Shown: piece by piece, positions 18,047 through 27,111 of the stretch
How the letters are laid out: the number at the start of each line of letters is the position of its first letter
How positions within the stretch are numbered: position 1 is the stretch's first letter
NCBI RefSeq assembly: GCF_013322225.1
Contig: NZ_JAAMFB010000031.1
Coordinates: 1-64,000, forward strand
Reading direction: 5' to 3'
Source: Agrobacterium larrymoorei
GTDB taxonomy: Bacteria; Pseudomonadota; Alphaproteobacteria; Rhizobiales; Rhizobiaceae
DNA length: 64,000 nt
Position numbers and translations under genes: made by a program
Notes under the pieces: generated by a model
The model's input: the letters and a program-made list of their open reading frames with translations, nothing else
What the model was told of the DNA's origin: nothing
Databases searched by the model: none

Positions 18047-18990
18047 ATTGCAGTCCTCATACGCGGGTTGAGGAGAACGGAGACGACATCCGCAAGCAGG
18101 TTCATCAGAATGAAGCCGATGGCGGTGCACAGCACCACCCCCTGAACCACGGCGTAGTCACGCGTAAAAACGGCATCGACGATCAGCTTGCCGAAGCCGG
18201 GAATGGTGAAGATTTGCTCCGTCAGAACCGCACCGGCCAGCAACTCCCCAAACAGTAACGCCGATAGGGTGATGATGGGCAGAAGCGCGTTGCGGAAGGA
18301 GTGGCTGAGCACCACCTGCCAGTTGGACAGGCCCTTGGCTCTTGCCGTGCGGATATAGTCCGACTTCATCACCGAAAGCATGGCGGAGCGCGTATGCCGC
18401 ATCAGCGTTGCCGCGAGGGCGTTGCCCAGCACGAAGGACGGCATGATCATGGTCTGGATCGACCGCACCGGATCGACAAAGATGGACTCGTAGCCAGACG
18501 CTGGAAGCCAGCCGAGTTGGACGGAGACCAGCAGGATCAGCATGATGCCGAGCCAGAAATTGGGAATGGACAGGCCTGAGAGAGCGACGATGTTCGAGAC
18601 ATAATCGATCCAGGTATTCTGCTTGACCGCCGCGAGGATGCCGATGGGCACGCCTATGACCAAGGCGAAGAACATGGACATGATAGCAAGCTGGATCGTT
18701 ACCGGGAGCTTTTGCCCAATGAGTTCGAGAACCGGCTGATTGGTTCTGAGCGAAACGCCGAAGTCACCCTGAACCACGGAGCCGAGCCAGTAGAAATACT
18801 GATAAACGACGGGATCGTTCATCCGGTATCTCTCACGCAGCAGCTCGATAACCGCCGGGTCACGCTCCTCTCCGGCCATGGCAAGGATGGGATCACCCGG
18901 CAGGAGTTTCTGCAGCGAGAAAACGAAAATCGAAATGATAAGCAGCGTCGGTATGGCAACCAGCAGCCGCTTGCCGATGTAAATATGCAT
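18043..18990 (-). CDS. Peptide-type ABC permease (GsiC/DppB-like)
   Basis: A 315-aa inner-membrane permease. It starts MHIYIGKRLLVAIPTLLII, followed by the DppB pattern LLPGDPILAMAGEERDP and YQYFYWLGSVVQGDFGVSL. The coupling loop is MKSDYIRTARAKGLSNWQVVLSH, and the end is ADVVSVLLNPRMRTAI. The chosen ATG 18990 gives the standard N-terminus, whereas an upstream frame to 19041 adds a non-family extension. It pairs with the permease at 17174-18046. Confidence 0.93.
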   Translation of the reverse strand: MHIYIGKRLLVAIPTLLIISIFVFSLQKLLPGDPILAMAGEERDPAVIELLRERYRMNDPVVYQYFYWLGSVVQGDFGVSLRTNQPVLELIGQKLPVTIQLAIMSMFFALVIGVPIGILAAVKQNTWIDYVSNIVALSGLSIPNFWLGIMLILLVSVQLGWLPASGYESIFVDPVRSIQTMIMPSFVLGNALAATLMRHTRSAMLSVMKSDYIRTARAKGLSNWQVVLSHSFRNALLPIITLSALLFGELLAGAVLTEQIFTIPGFGKLIVDAVFTRDYAVVQGVVLCTAIGFILMNLLADVVSVLLNPRMRTAI

Positions 18991-19074
18991 GGGACCGATC
19001 CTTGAAACGCGAGACGCGCCGGGGACTGGACGCAGGCGCAAAACTCAAGCGCCTGCATCGCGATGTCAGTGGTT

Positions 19075-20586
19075 TTACGTGCCTTTCTTCACGCCCGTCA
19101 GACGGATCATACCGTCTGCCGACGGGGTGAAGCCGGTTACGGCTTTCGACGTCGCATAGAGATAGGCCTGATGCCCCAGATAGATCAGCGGCAGGTCTTC
19201 ATCGAGGATTTTGGTCGCTGCATCGTATTTCTGCTTGCGAACCGCATTGTCTGTCGAGGCACGAGCTTCGTTCAGCAGCTTGTCCACTTCTGGATTGCAA
19301 TATTTGACATCGTTGATGCCGCCCTTGCAGGTCACGAACTGATGGATATTCCCATCTGGATCAGAACGCCCAGACCAGTCGGAACGGGAAAGGACATAGT
19401 TGCCCGCCGTCTGCTCGGATAAAAGCGTAGCGAACTCTGTCGCCTTCAGCTTTACATCGAAACCAGCCTCCGCAACCATAGCCTGGATGACTTGCATCAT
19501 CTGGGTCTGCGTCGTGTTGTTGGCGTGCTGCAATTCGATTTCGTAGCGCTCGAAGCCTGCCTCCTTCATCAAGGCCTTGGCTTTCTCGACATCCCGGGTT
19601 GGCACGGGAATATCCTTGTTGTACCAAGGGCTGCTCGGCGGCCAAGGCTGGTTTCCGGCCATGCCCGTCCCTTCATACACAACCTGATCGATCGCTTCGC
19701 GATCAATTGCCAGCGCGAAAGCCTGGCGCAGACGCTTGTCCTTGCCGAATGGATTATCCGCCTTCGGACCATTGCCGACATTGGCATATAAAGCCATGTA
19801 ACCAGGGCCAACCACCTCGCCATAGGTAAGCTTTGGATCGTCCTTCACCGATGCGGCATCGGAAGCGGAAATACGCTCCGCCAGATCAAGATCGCCTGCG
19901 CGCAGATTGGCAAGGCGAACCGTCGTGTCGGGGATTGGCAGGAAGGTCACCTTGTCGAGGAAGATGCTGTCCTTGTTCCAATAGTCAGCAAATTTCTCCA
20001 GCACGATGCGGTCCTGCTGGATGCGCTCGACGAACTTGAACGGACCGGCACAAACAGGCTTAGAGCCGAAATTCGCTCCGAGTTCCTTGCCAGCCTTGGG
20101 CGAAATCATCATACCCGCGCGGTCGGAAAGTTGTGCCAATAGGCTGGCGTCCGGGCTCTTCAGCGTGAATTTTATCTGATATTCGCCGGTGGCCTCAACC
20201 TTTGCAACAGATGCCAGCTCGCTCTTGCGGCGCGATTCCGGCATCGTCATGTTACGCTCGATCGTATAGACCGCAGCTTCGGCATTGAAAGGCGTCCCGT
20301 CATGGAACACGACGCCTTCGCGCAGGTCCATTGTCAACGTTCCGCCATTGTCACCCCACGCCCATTTGGTCGCCAGCTGGGGAACGACCGAAAGGTTGTT
20401 ATCCAGATCCACCAGCTTGTCGCACATACTGGTATAGACCAGACGGCCTACAAAGGTTCTCGATTGTGCCGGATCGAGCACATCGGCATCGTCCTGCAAG
20501 CCGATGCGGATATCGGCGGCAAGTGCCGAAGACGATAGCAGCGCTGCGCCAAGCAGATAGCTGGAAAGTTTCGCGATTTGTCTCAT
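19075..20586 (-). CDS. Periplasmic solute-binding protein of the glutathione/peptide-type importer (SBP_bac_5)
   Basis: A 503-aa receptor with a Sec signal peptide (MRQIAKLSSYLLGAALLSSSALA, cut before ADIRIG). Family hallmarks are LATKWAWGDNGGTLTMDLREGVVFHDGTPFNAEAAVYT, CAGPFKFVERIQQDRIVLEKFADYW, and a C-terminal half with FDVKLKATEFATLLSEQTAG. It is the first structural gene after the GntR regulator, with 68 bp between them. The binding specificity cannot be read from sequence; glutathione or gamma-glutamyl peptides are suggested by the downstream GGT. Confidence 0.92.
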   Translation of the reverse strand: MRQIAKLSSYLLGAALLSSSALAADIRIGLQDDADVLDPAQSRTFVGRLVYTSMCDKLVDLDNNLSVVPQLATKWAWGDNGGTLTMDLREGVVFHDGTPFNAEAAVYTIERNMTMPESRRKSELASVAKVEATGEYQIKFTLKSPDASLLAQLSDRAGMMISPKAGKELGANFGSKPVCAGPFKFVERIQQDRIVLEKFADYWNKDSIFLDKVTFLPIPDTTVRLANLRAGDLDLAERISASDAASVKDDPKLTYGEVVGPGYMALYANVGNGPKADNPFGKDKRLRQAFALAIDREAIDQVVYEGTGMAGNQPWPPSSPWYNKDIPVPTRDVEKAKALMKEAGFERYEIELQHANNTTQTQMMQVIQAMVAEAGFDVKLKATEFATLLSEQTAGNYVLSRSDWSGRSDPDGNIHQFVTCKGGINDVKYCNPEVDKLLNEARASTDNAVRKQKYDAATKILDEDLPLIYLGHQAYLYATSKAVTGFTPSADGMIRLTGVKKGT

Positions 20587-20654
20587 GTCGTTCTTCCTCT
20601 GGTCGGTTTTTTAAGGCAGCCGGTTTTCCGGTTCTTGCCGATCTGGTTTGTCGG

Positions 20655-21392
20655 TCAGGCGTCTCCCTGCGATGGGTGGTCGAGATGATCCATCGATGTC
20701 TGTCGAATGAGGCGCTCCTGAAGCGTCAAAAGGTGGTTGCGCATGGCTTCACCGGCCTTCGACGGATCACGCGCGGCAATCGCGTCGATGATCTCGGCAT
20801 GCTGATCGCGCGATTCCTTCAGCGTTTGATCCAACCTGCGTGCACGTTCGCGAACGGCCTGCCATGAAGGGTCCTGCCGGACACGGTTAATGACATCGAA
20901 CAGCGACAGGAAAAGCTGGTTACCCGCACTCTGGGCGATAAGACGGTGCAGGGAACCGTCCCAAAGCTCCCGCCAGTCGGCATCTGTGCGCTCGTAAATC
21001 TTGGCGCAGGTTTCGCGCATACGCATGATATCCGCAGGCTTCGCACGCATGGCCGCCAGCTGCGCCAGTTGCGGCTCAATGCGCAATCGCACTTCCATGA
21101 TTTCCATGAAATTGGTTCCGGGCACCAGGCTTGCCGCATGGTCACCCCAGCTGTCCGGCTTCTGCCCGAGAAAAGTTCCCGCGCCCTGCTTGCGCCAGAT
21201 CAGCCCTTCGGCCTCCAGAACTTCGAGTGCCCGCCTCACTTCACGACGGCCAACGCCCAGCCTCTCGCTCAGTGTCCGCTCTGTAGGCAGTTTTCCATCC
21301 CGACCAAAAGCGCTGACACCAATCAGCTCACGCAGGCGTTCAAGCGCGTAATTGGCGTTTTCCGGGCCAACGATGTTGGAATTATCGTTCAT
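20655..21392 (-). CDS. GntR/FadR-family transcriptional regulator (FCD domain)
   Basis: A 245-aa regulator. The N-terminal winged helix is GKLPTERTLSERLGVGRREVRRALEVLEAEGLIWRKQGAGTF. The C-terminal FCD effector domain follows (EIMEVRLRIEPQLAQLAAMRA; DGSLHRLIAQSAGNQLFLSLF; RDQHAEIIDAIAARDPSKAGEAMRNHL), with His positions usual for metal/acid binding. It heads the importer/GGT operon and its own start codon lies inside a palindrome (21391-21406), which suggests self-repression relieved by a substrate-derived ligand. Confidence 0.92.
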   Translation of the reverse strand: MNDNSNIVGPENANYALERLRELIGVSAFGRDGKLPTERTLSERLGVGRREVRRALEVLEAEGLIWRKQGAGTFLGQKPDSWGDHAASLVPGTNFMEIMEVRLRIEPQLAQLAAMRAKPADIMRMRETCAKIYERTDADWRELWDGSLHRLIAQSAGNQLFLSLFDVINRVRQDPSWQAVRERARRLDQTLKESRDQHAEIIDAIAARDPSKAGEAMRNHLLTLQERLIRQTSMDHLDHPSQGDA

Positions 21393-21406
21393 TGGTTCGT
21401 ACCAAT
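21391..21406 (-). promoter_or_regulatory. Probable GntR operator, ATTGGT-N4-ACCAAT
   Basis: Six-base arms are perfectly inverted around TTCGTACC-type centre bases and overlap the GntR start codon (cat at 21390-21392). A further half-site ATTGGT lies at 21412-21417. FadR/GntR regulators typically bind short TGGT-N-ACCA palindromes, so binding here would block translation-start-proximal transcription of the operon. Confidence 0.6.
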
Positions 21407-21448
21407 TTCATATTGGTTCAATGAACAGGTGAGGCGCCTCCTCGTCAA

Positions 21449-21480
21449 GCCTAAAAAATACCCAGGGGAATTTTTTAGGC
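21449..21480 (+). promoter_or_regulatory. 32-bp dyad symmetry between divergent operons
   Basis: Arms GCCTAAAAAAT and ATTTTTTAGGC are perfectly inverted, with inner CCC/GGG also pairing around AG and one A:A mismatch. It lies in the 404-bp region between the GntR gene (minus) and the flavoprotein operon (plus, 21797). It could be an operator for either operon, or a hairpin in a leader transcript. No other feature was recognised in 21481-21796. Confidence 0.55.
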
Positions 21481-21796
21481 AGATTCTGTTGTTGTGTTAT
21501 CACCACCGCGCCGCCGAGGGAAAATCTCGCCCATGTCTGCCGCACAAACGTCACCCATCTCTCAAGCAGGAAAGTCCGGCGTTTTGTGGTGCGGGACGGT
21601 TCGCTGTCGCGTTTCCTGGCGGGCCGAGCGGTTTCTTTAGAAGAATCGGCCGTTTGAATCGCCCTGCATGATGCTCGCCCTAAAATTTTGCTGAAAACCG
21701 CAAATGATTAGAAGGATTTTGCTTTCCTGATTTGCGCTTCTGTGGCTCTTGTGATGCTTAAATAGAATTTTTAACGATTATTCATTCAGAAATGAC

Positions 21797-23296
21797 ATGA
21801 TGGAAGATCGCAAAACCGAAGCAGTGTCCGTGAGTGCCGGAGGCTTGCAGGCGCTGGAGGCGCTGCTTGCAAGGGAGCTCGCGCTGCTTGAGCGGCCGGC
21901 AAAGCCATGGGTGCCGCGCAGGCAACTCGACGGTGTCGAAGTGCTTGATGTGGCGGTCATCGGTGCAGGGCTTTGCGGGCTGACTGCGATCGCCGCACTG
22001 TCATTTGCCGGAATCGACAATGTAAGAGCCTTCGACAAGGCTTCCAGCGGTCTGGAAGGGCCGTGGGTGACGAGTGCCCGCATGGAAACATTGCGTACCC
22101 GCAAGGAACTCGCCGGGCCGGCGCTCGGAATTCCCTCCCTGACATTCCGCGCGTGGTTCGAGGCACAGTTCGGTGCACGCGCCTATGAAGACATGGTGCT
22201 CATACCGCGTGAAACATGGATGGCCTATATGGTCTGGTATCGCACTGTGCTGGCGTTGCCGGTGAGCAATGATACCGCGCTTGTAAGCCTGGTTCTGCGC
22301 GAGGACGGCCTGCTCGATCTCGTTTTGCTGGGGCCGGAAGGTCGCCGCAACGTTCTGGCGCGGCGGGTGATCCTCGCAACGGGGCTCGATGGCCTCGGCG
22401 CGCCGAGATTGCCGGATGTGGCGAAAACCGTTCCCGCCCGCTTCGTGCGCCATAGCGCCGATATATTCGACGTGAGCGCATTGCGGGGCAAGCGTATCGC
22501 CGTAGTCGGGGCCGGTGCCTCGGCGATGGACAATGCGGCTGCGGCGCTCGAGGCGGGGGCCACCCGGGTCGATCTTTTCATTCGCAGACACGATATTCCG
22601 CGCGTCGAAAAATTTGGCGGTATCGCCAGCATTGGCATGACCCACGGTTATATCGGCCTGTCCGACGCTGATCGCTGGGCCTTCATGGTCGAGGCGGAGC
22701 GGACGCAGATCCCGCCGCCCCGCCACAGCGTGCTGCGGGTCTCGCGCCATGCCAATGCCTTCTTCCATCTGGCCAGTCCTCTTCTCAGCCTGACAGAGGT
22801 GGACGATGCGGTGGAAATTGAAACCCCGAAGGGTCGTTATCCGGCCGATCTCGTCATTTTCGCGACCGGTTTCGATGTCGACTTTGACCGACGCCCCGAA
22901 TTTTCGAGCCTAAGCGGTCGCGTCCTGCTCTGGCGCGACGCCTACCAGCCGCCCGCCGAACAAAGCAACGATGCGCTGGGGTCCTATCCTTATCTTGGAT
23001 CGGCCTTCGAGTTTCTGCCGAAGCCCGATCTACCGGCCCGGGAGGCGGAGACGATTTCCCGGATCCACTGCTTCGCCTATCCTGCCGTTCCTTCCCACGG
23101 AAAAATAACCAGCGGCATTCCAGCCATAAGCCCGGGGGCGGAGCGTCTGGCGCAGGGCATTGCCCGGTCTCTCTTCGTTGAAGACCGCGCCCGTCATTTC
23201 GATACTTTCATGAACCACGACGCCGCTGAAATCACCGGCGAGGAATGGCGCGATGCGGACGCGCAAGACGAGATCAAGGAGCATGCCAATGGCTGA
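21797..23296 (+). CDS. FAD/NAD(P)-binding flavin monooxygenase-like protein
   Basis: A 499-aa oxidoreductase with two nucleotide-binding motifs: VAVIGAGLCGLTAIAAL (FAD site, about residues 52-68) and RIAVVGAGASAMDNAAAAL (NADPH site, about 235-252). A late LVIFATGFDVDF is typical of flavin-containing/Baeyer-Villiger-type monooxygenases. It is the first gene of an eight-gene plus-strand operon, and its stop overlaps the next start (ATGGCTGA). The substrate is unknown. ATG 21797 and ATG 21800 are equally good starts. Confidence 0.85.
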   Translation: MMEDRKTEAVSVSAGGLQALEALLARELALLERPAKPWVPRRQLDGVEVLDVAVIGAGLCGLTAIAALSFAGIDNVRAFDKASSGLEGPWVTSARMETLRTRKELAGPALGIPSLTFRAWFEAQFGARAYEDMVLIPRETWMAYMVWYRTVLALPVSNDTALVSLVLREDGLLDLVLLGPEGRRNVLARRVILATGLDGLGAPRLPDVAKTVPARFVRHSADIFDVSALRGKRIAVVGAGASAMDNAAAALEAGATRVDLFIRRHDIPRVEKFGGIASIGMTHGYIGLSDADRWAFMVEAERTQIPPPRHSVLRVSRHANAFFHLASPLLSLTEVDDAVEIETPKGRYPADLVIFATGFDVDFDRRPEFSSLSGRVLLWRDAYQPPAEQSNDALGSYPYLGSAFEFLPKPDLPAREAETISRIHCFAYPAVPSHGKITSGIPAISPGAERLAQGIARSLFVEDRARHFDTFMNHDAAEITGEEWRDADAQDEIKEHANG

Positions 23297-23933
23297 AGCG
23301 GCGCTGAAACTGGAGATATTTTACGGCATTTCCTCGCCATGGGCCTATTTCGGCGCGCCTCGGGCCGCAGAGGTTGCCCGCTCACACGGCGCCGCAATCG
23401 TGCTGCGGCCGATCCGCATCATCGAGGCCAATGGCGGCATTCCACTGCGCAGTCGCCCGGATGCCCGGCAGCGCTATCATGCCGTGGAACTGGACAGGTG
23501 GCGACGCCATCTCGACATGCCGCTTAACCTGACGCCGAAATTTTACCCCTGCGCCACAATCGAACGTGCGGCGCAACTCGTCATCGCCGTGCAGAAGGCC
23601 GGGCTTGATGCGATCGGCCTGTCTTTCGCCATCCAGCGCGCTCTGTGGAGCGAAGATCGCGATATCGCCGATCTTGAGACGCTGCGCGCCCTCGCGCAGG
23701 CAGTTATCGGTCCTGAAGGTGCTGCGCTTGCGCGCGATCCGCAGCCGAAGGACATCCTGGCGGAGTGGCAGGGAAATCTGGCTGAGGCCGAACGTCTCGG
23801 AATTTTTGGAACACCGACCTACGTGGTGAACGGCGAGCTTTTCTGGGGGCAGGACCGTCTGGAATTCGCAAGCCGCGCCCTAGCTGCGCTGAAGCAGCAG
23901 CTTTCAACAGCCGCAGTGAGGACATCCGCATGA
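23289..23933 (+). CDS. DsbA-fold 2-hydroxychromene-2-carboxylate isomerase-like protein
   Basis: A 214-aa protein of the thioredoxin-fold HCCA isomerase/DsbA family. It has the N-terminal LEIFYGISSPWAYFGAP, lacking the CxxC of disulfide oxidases, and the C-terminal cis-proline region LGIFGTPTYVVNGELFWGQDRLEFASRAL. HCCA isomerases are glutathione-dependent enzymes of aromatic breakdown, although many relatives are uncharacterised. The start at ATG 23289 has AAGGAG at seven bases; the ATG six bases earlier is too close. The stop overlaps the next gene's start (ATGA). Confidence 0.85.
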   Translation: MAEAALKLEIFYGISSPWAYFGAPRAAEVARSHGAAIVLRPIRIIEANGGIPLRSRPDARQRYHAVELDRWRRHLDMPLNLTPKFYPCATIERAAQLVIAVQKAGLDAIGLSFAIQRALWSEDRDIADLETLRALAQAVIGPEGAALARDPQPKDILAEWQGNLAEAERLGIFGTPTYVVNGELFWGQDRLEFASRALAALKQQLSTAAVRTSA

Positions 23934-24931
23934 GCGACGCCGCAAAATTCCACAATCAGGCCATTATCATCGATGGTCTGCAAACCTGCCAATGGAGCCG
24001 GTCGATTTTCGAGGACATGCGCGCGGGCGGCCTCACCGCCGTTAATGCCTCAAGCTTGATCTGGGAAAATTTCCGCGAGGGCATCGCCTATGTCAGCGAA
24101 TGGAAACGTTTCCTGCGGGAAAACGACGATCTTATCCGCCCGGTGCGCAAGGTTGCGGATATTCATGCGGCCAAGGCGGAAAATAAAACGGGCATCATCA
24201 TCGGCTGGCAGAATACCTCGCCGCTCGAGGACAGGCTGGATTATGTCGAGATTTTCAAGGATCTCGGTGTCGGCATTATGCAGCTGACCTACAATACCCA
24301 GAACTATTCCGGTGCCGGTTACCTTGAAGAAAACGACAGCGGCCTGACAGGCTTCGGCCGCGAGGTGCTGGCGGAGATGAACCGCGTCGGCGTTCTCTGC
24401 GATTTGAGCCATGTCGGTGACAGAACCACGGCGGATGTCATTGCCCGCTCGCAAGCGCCGGTCTGCATTTCACATGTGCTGCCACGGGCGCTGCACGACG
24501 TCAAGCGCAACAAGCCGGATGAACTCTTCAAGGCCTGCGCGGAGAAGGGTGGCATCATCGGCGTCAGCCTTTTTGCGCCGGGCCTTGCCGCCGGAAACGA
24601 TGCTACGGTGGAGGATTATCTCGACGCCATGGCCTATGTCATCGATCTCGTCGGCGAAGATCATGTCGGCATTGGCACGGATTTCTCGCAGGAGCGGCCG
24701 CGACCTGGCCCGTGGCAAATCTGGGCCAACCGCGACAAGGGCACGGCGCGCACGCTGACGGAATTTGCGACCGTCAAGCTTTCCAAGCCGAAGGGCATCG
24801 AGCGTATCGGGGAAGTTCCCAATATCACCGCCCGCATGCTGGCGTGCGGCTGGAGCGAGACACTCGTCCTCAAACTTCTGGGCCAGAACTGGCTGCGCGT
24901 GCTTGATGCCGCCTGGCAGCCCGCAAGATAA
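23930..24931 (+). CDS. Peptidase M19 (membrane dipeptidase)-family protein
   Basis: A 333-aa amidohydrolase-fold protein of the renal-dipeptidase family: GIMQLTYNTQNYSGAGYLE, VLCDLSHVGDRTTADVIARSQAPVCISHV, DLVGEDHVGIGTDFSQ, ending VLKLLGQNWLRVLD. The N-terminal metal motif HxD of classical M19 enzymes is replaced (IIIDGLQTCQW), while the DLSH and SH positions remain. Metal binding may therefore differ from true dipeptidases. The overlap with the preceding isomerase and nearness to the ABC importer suggest it processes the imported compound. Confidence 0.87.
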   Translation: MSDAAKFHNQAIIIDGLQTCQWSRSIFEDMRAGGLTAVNASSLIWENFREGIAYVSEWKRFLRENDDLIRPVRKVADIHAAKAENKTGIIIGWQNTSPLEDRLDYVEIFKDLGVGIMQLTYNTQNYSGAGYLEENDSGLTGFGREVLAEMNRVGVLCDLSHVGDRTTADVIARSQAPVCISHVLPRALHDVKRNKPDELFKACAEKGGIIGVSLFAPGLAAGNDATVEDYLDAMAYVIDLVGEDHVGIGTDFSQERPRPGPWQIWANRDKGTARTLTEFATVKLSKPKGIERIGEVPNITARMLACGWSETLVLKLLGQNWLRVLDAAWQPAR

Positions 24932-24961
24932 CGGTATCAAAAACAAACGGAGGCAACTGAA

Positions 24962-26035
24962 ATGAAAAATGCTCATAAGCGCCGCAAGGCCGCTCTCGTC
25001 GTCGGCATTGTTGCCGCCGCGATCGCATCGCTCTCGGGAACCGTCTTCGCACAGGATGCGACGAAGGGCACCGTCAACATCGTCGGCTTCTCCGGCGTCT
25101 TTGCCGATAACTACCAGAAATTCATCATCGACGCCTTCAGGGCTAAACATCCGGGCATTGAGGTCAATTATCAGCAGAGCAAGAATTCGGCCGAAACGCT
25201 TGCGCTTCTGACCCTTCAGCGCGCCGAGCCGAAAGTCGATGTCGCCCTGATCGACGTTTCGGTCGCGATCAAGGCGAACAAGGAAGAGTTGTTCACCAAG
25301 CTTGACCCCGCCAAGGTGCCGAACCTTGCCGAGCAGCCGGAATGGGCGCGCATCGACGACGACCGTGCTGTCGCCTTCTCGCAGGATAATCTCGCCATTC
25401 TCTACAATGCCGACGCGGTGAAGGAGCCGCCGACAAGCTGGGCCGATCTCGCCGATCAGAAATACAAGGGCAAGATCGCCGCCAAGCTTTCCGATACGCG
25501 CGGCGTCATTCTTCTGCCAATCCTCACCAAGCTGAAGGGCGGCGACTACAAGACCTCCATCGATCCAGGCATCGATTTCCTCAAGGAGATTGCCCCGAGC
25601 GTCTCGACCTTCGAACCTGCGCCGGATTGTTATGCGGTGGTGCAGAGCGGCGAAGTTGATCTTTCCATCTGCTGGAACGGCCGCGCGCAATATCTGCATG
25701 ACACGCAGGGCGGCAAGATCGGGATTGCCCTCCCGAAGGAAGGCTCCATCGGCCAGACGAACACGATCGGTCTGGTCGAAGGCTCCGCCAATAAGGAGGC
25801 CGCTGAACTCTTCGTCAATTACGCGCTGAGCGCCGAGGCGCAGGCAACCTTCGCCGAAAAGAGCTTCTATGGTCCGGTCAACAGCAAGGTTGCGCTGAGC
25901 GAACCCGTTGCCGCTCGCATCTATGGCAGCAAGGAAGCCCAGGCCGCGCAGTCCTCACTCGACTGGAACTTCGTGGCAGACAAATATTCGGCGTGGATAC
26001 AGCGGATCAACCGCGAGGTCATCGCGGCGAATTGA
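24962..26035 (+). CDS. Periplasmic substrate-binding protein of a polyamine-type (PotD-like) ABC importer
   Basis: A 357-aa receptor with a Sec signal (AALVVGIVAAAIASLSGTVFA, cut before QDATKG). It shows the family pattern VNIVGFSGVFADNYQKFI, DVALIDVSVAIKANKEELF, LAILYNADAVKEPPTSWADLAD, and a central CYAVVQSGEVDLSICWNGRAQYL. It is followed by its ATPase and two permeases. The PotD/AfuA-type family carries polyamines, opines, iron or organic anions, so the ligand is uncertain. An AACGGAGGCAACTG leader gives a strong ribosome-binding site. Confidence 0.9.
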   Translation: MKNAHKRRKAALVVGIVAAAIASLSGTVFAQDATKGTVNIVGFSGVFADNYQKFIIDAFRAKHPGIEVNYQQSKNSAETLALLTLQRAEPKVDVALIDVSVAIKANKEELFTKLDPAKVPNLAEQPEWARIDDDRAVAFSQDNLAILYNADAVKEPPTSWADLADQKYKGKIAAKLSDTRGVILLPILTKLKGGDYKTSIDPGIDFLKEIAPSVSTFEPAPDCYAVVQSGEVDLSICWNGRAQYLHDTQGGKIGIALPKEGSIGQTNTIGLVEGSANKEAAELFVNYALSAEAQATFAEKSFYGPVNSKVALSEPVAARIYGSKEAQAAQSSLDWNFVADKYSAWIQRINREVIAAN

Positions 26036-26055
26036 GACAGGAAGCAGAGGACGCC

Positions 26056-27111
26056 ATGGCCGATCATCATGTCGAGATCGACAATCTCGTGAAGACCTAT
26101 CCGGGCGCCCTCAAGCCCTCTGTCGATCACGTCAGCCTTTCGCTACCGCGCGGGGAAATGCTGGCGCTGCTCGGCCCCTCCGGCTGCGGCAAGACGACGA
26201 TCCTGCGCATGGTCGCCGGGCTTATTCCGGTGACGGCAGGCGAAATCAGGCTGGATGGACGCGATATTTCCGCAACCCCGGTGCACAGGCGCAACATGGG
26301 CATGGTGTTTCAGGCCTATGCCCTGTTTCCGCATATGAATGTTGCCGAAAACATCGCCTTCGGGCTGGAGATGCGCGGCATCGCCAAGTCTGAGCGCAAG
26401 GAGCGGGTGGAAAAGGCGCTCGACCTCGTCAAGCTTTCCGGTTTCGGCGAAAGGCGTGTCTCCCAGCTCTCGGGTGGCCAGCAGCAGCGCGCGGCGATTG
26501 CACGTTCGCTCGTCATCGAACCTGCGCTGTTGCTTTTCGATGAGCCTCTCTCCAATCTCGACGCCAAGCTGCGCGACGAGATGCGCGATGAAATACGCGA
26601 TATACAGAACCGCACTGGCGTCACCAGCATTTTTGTGACGCATGATCAGGATGAAGCCCTATCGATGGCCGACCGGCTCGCGGTCATGTCTGAGGGGCGG
26701 CTGGAGCAGATCGGCACGCCGCGCGAGATTTTCGACCGGCCGAAAACGGATTTCGTCGCCTCGTTCATCGGGGCCGGCTCCATCCTTGCCGGAGCCGTCG
26801 TCGCGCCGGGCCGCGCGGAAATTCCGGGTCTCGGTTTCCTGCATTTCTCCGGCGCCGTCCCTGTTGGCCAGACAGCGCGGTTCCTGGTCCGCCCGCATCG
26901 CTTTCTCCTTGGCGATGGCATCAATGCTTTCTCCGGCATTGTCGAGCACGTCACCTATCGCGGGCAAATGCTGACGCTCGGCGTGCGCGCGGGCGATCAT
27001 CGCTTACAGGCCGATCTGCCCACCCATGCCGCGGCCCTGCCTGCGAAGGGCGAGCGGGTCACGCTTTCCGTTGCGCCCGAGGATGTAACGCTGATCGGGG
27101 AGGCGGCCTGA
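26056..27111 (+). CDS. ABC importer ATP-binding protein (PotA-like)
   Basis: A 351-aa ATPase with Walker A GPSGCGKTT, Q-loop MVFQAYALFPHMNV, signature LSGGQQQR, Walker B LLLFDEPLSNLD and H-loop VTHDQDEAL. A C-terminal TOBE-type regulatory domain follows (ARFLVRPHRFLLGD; RVTLSVAPEDVTLIGEAA). The chosen ATG 26056 removes an unlike N-terminal extension. Its stop overlaps the next start (TGATG). Confidence 0.93.
   Translation: MADHHVEIDNLVKTYPGALKPSVDHVSLSLPRGEMLALLGPSGCGKTTILRMVAGLIPVTAGEIRLDGRDISATPVHRRNMGMVFQAYALFPHMNVAENIAFGLEMRGIAKSERKERVEKALDLVKLSGFGERRVSQLSGGQQQRAAIARSLVIEPALLLFDEPLSNLDAKLRDEMRDEIRDIQNRTGVTSIFVTHDQDEALSMADRLAVMSEGRLEQIGTPREIFDRPKTDFVASFIGAGSILAGAVVAPGRAEIPGLGFLHFSGAVPVGQTARFLVRPHRFLLGDGINAFSGIVEHVTYRGQMLTLGVRAGDHRLQADLPTHAAALPAKGERVTLSVAPEDVTLIGEAA

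Noticed and set aside
22001-22768. A 255-codon minus-strand frame inside the flavin monooxygenase gene
   Set aside because: It is opposite a gene with two clear nucleotide-binding motifs; no independent support.
24470-25699. A 409-codon minus-strand frame under the dipeptidase and binding-protein genes
   Set aside because: It lies antisense to two strongly supported genes, is rich in Arg/Gly/Asp as expected from reversed high-GC codons, and shows no motif.
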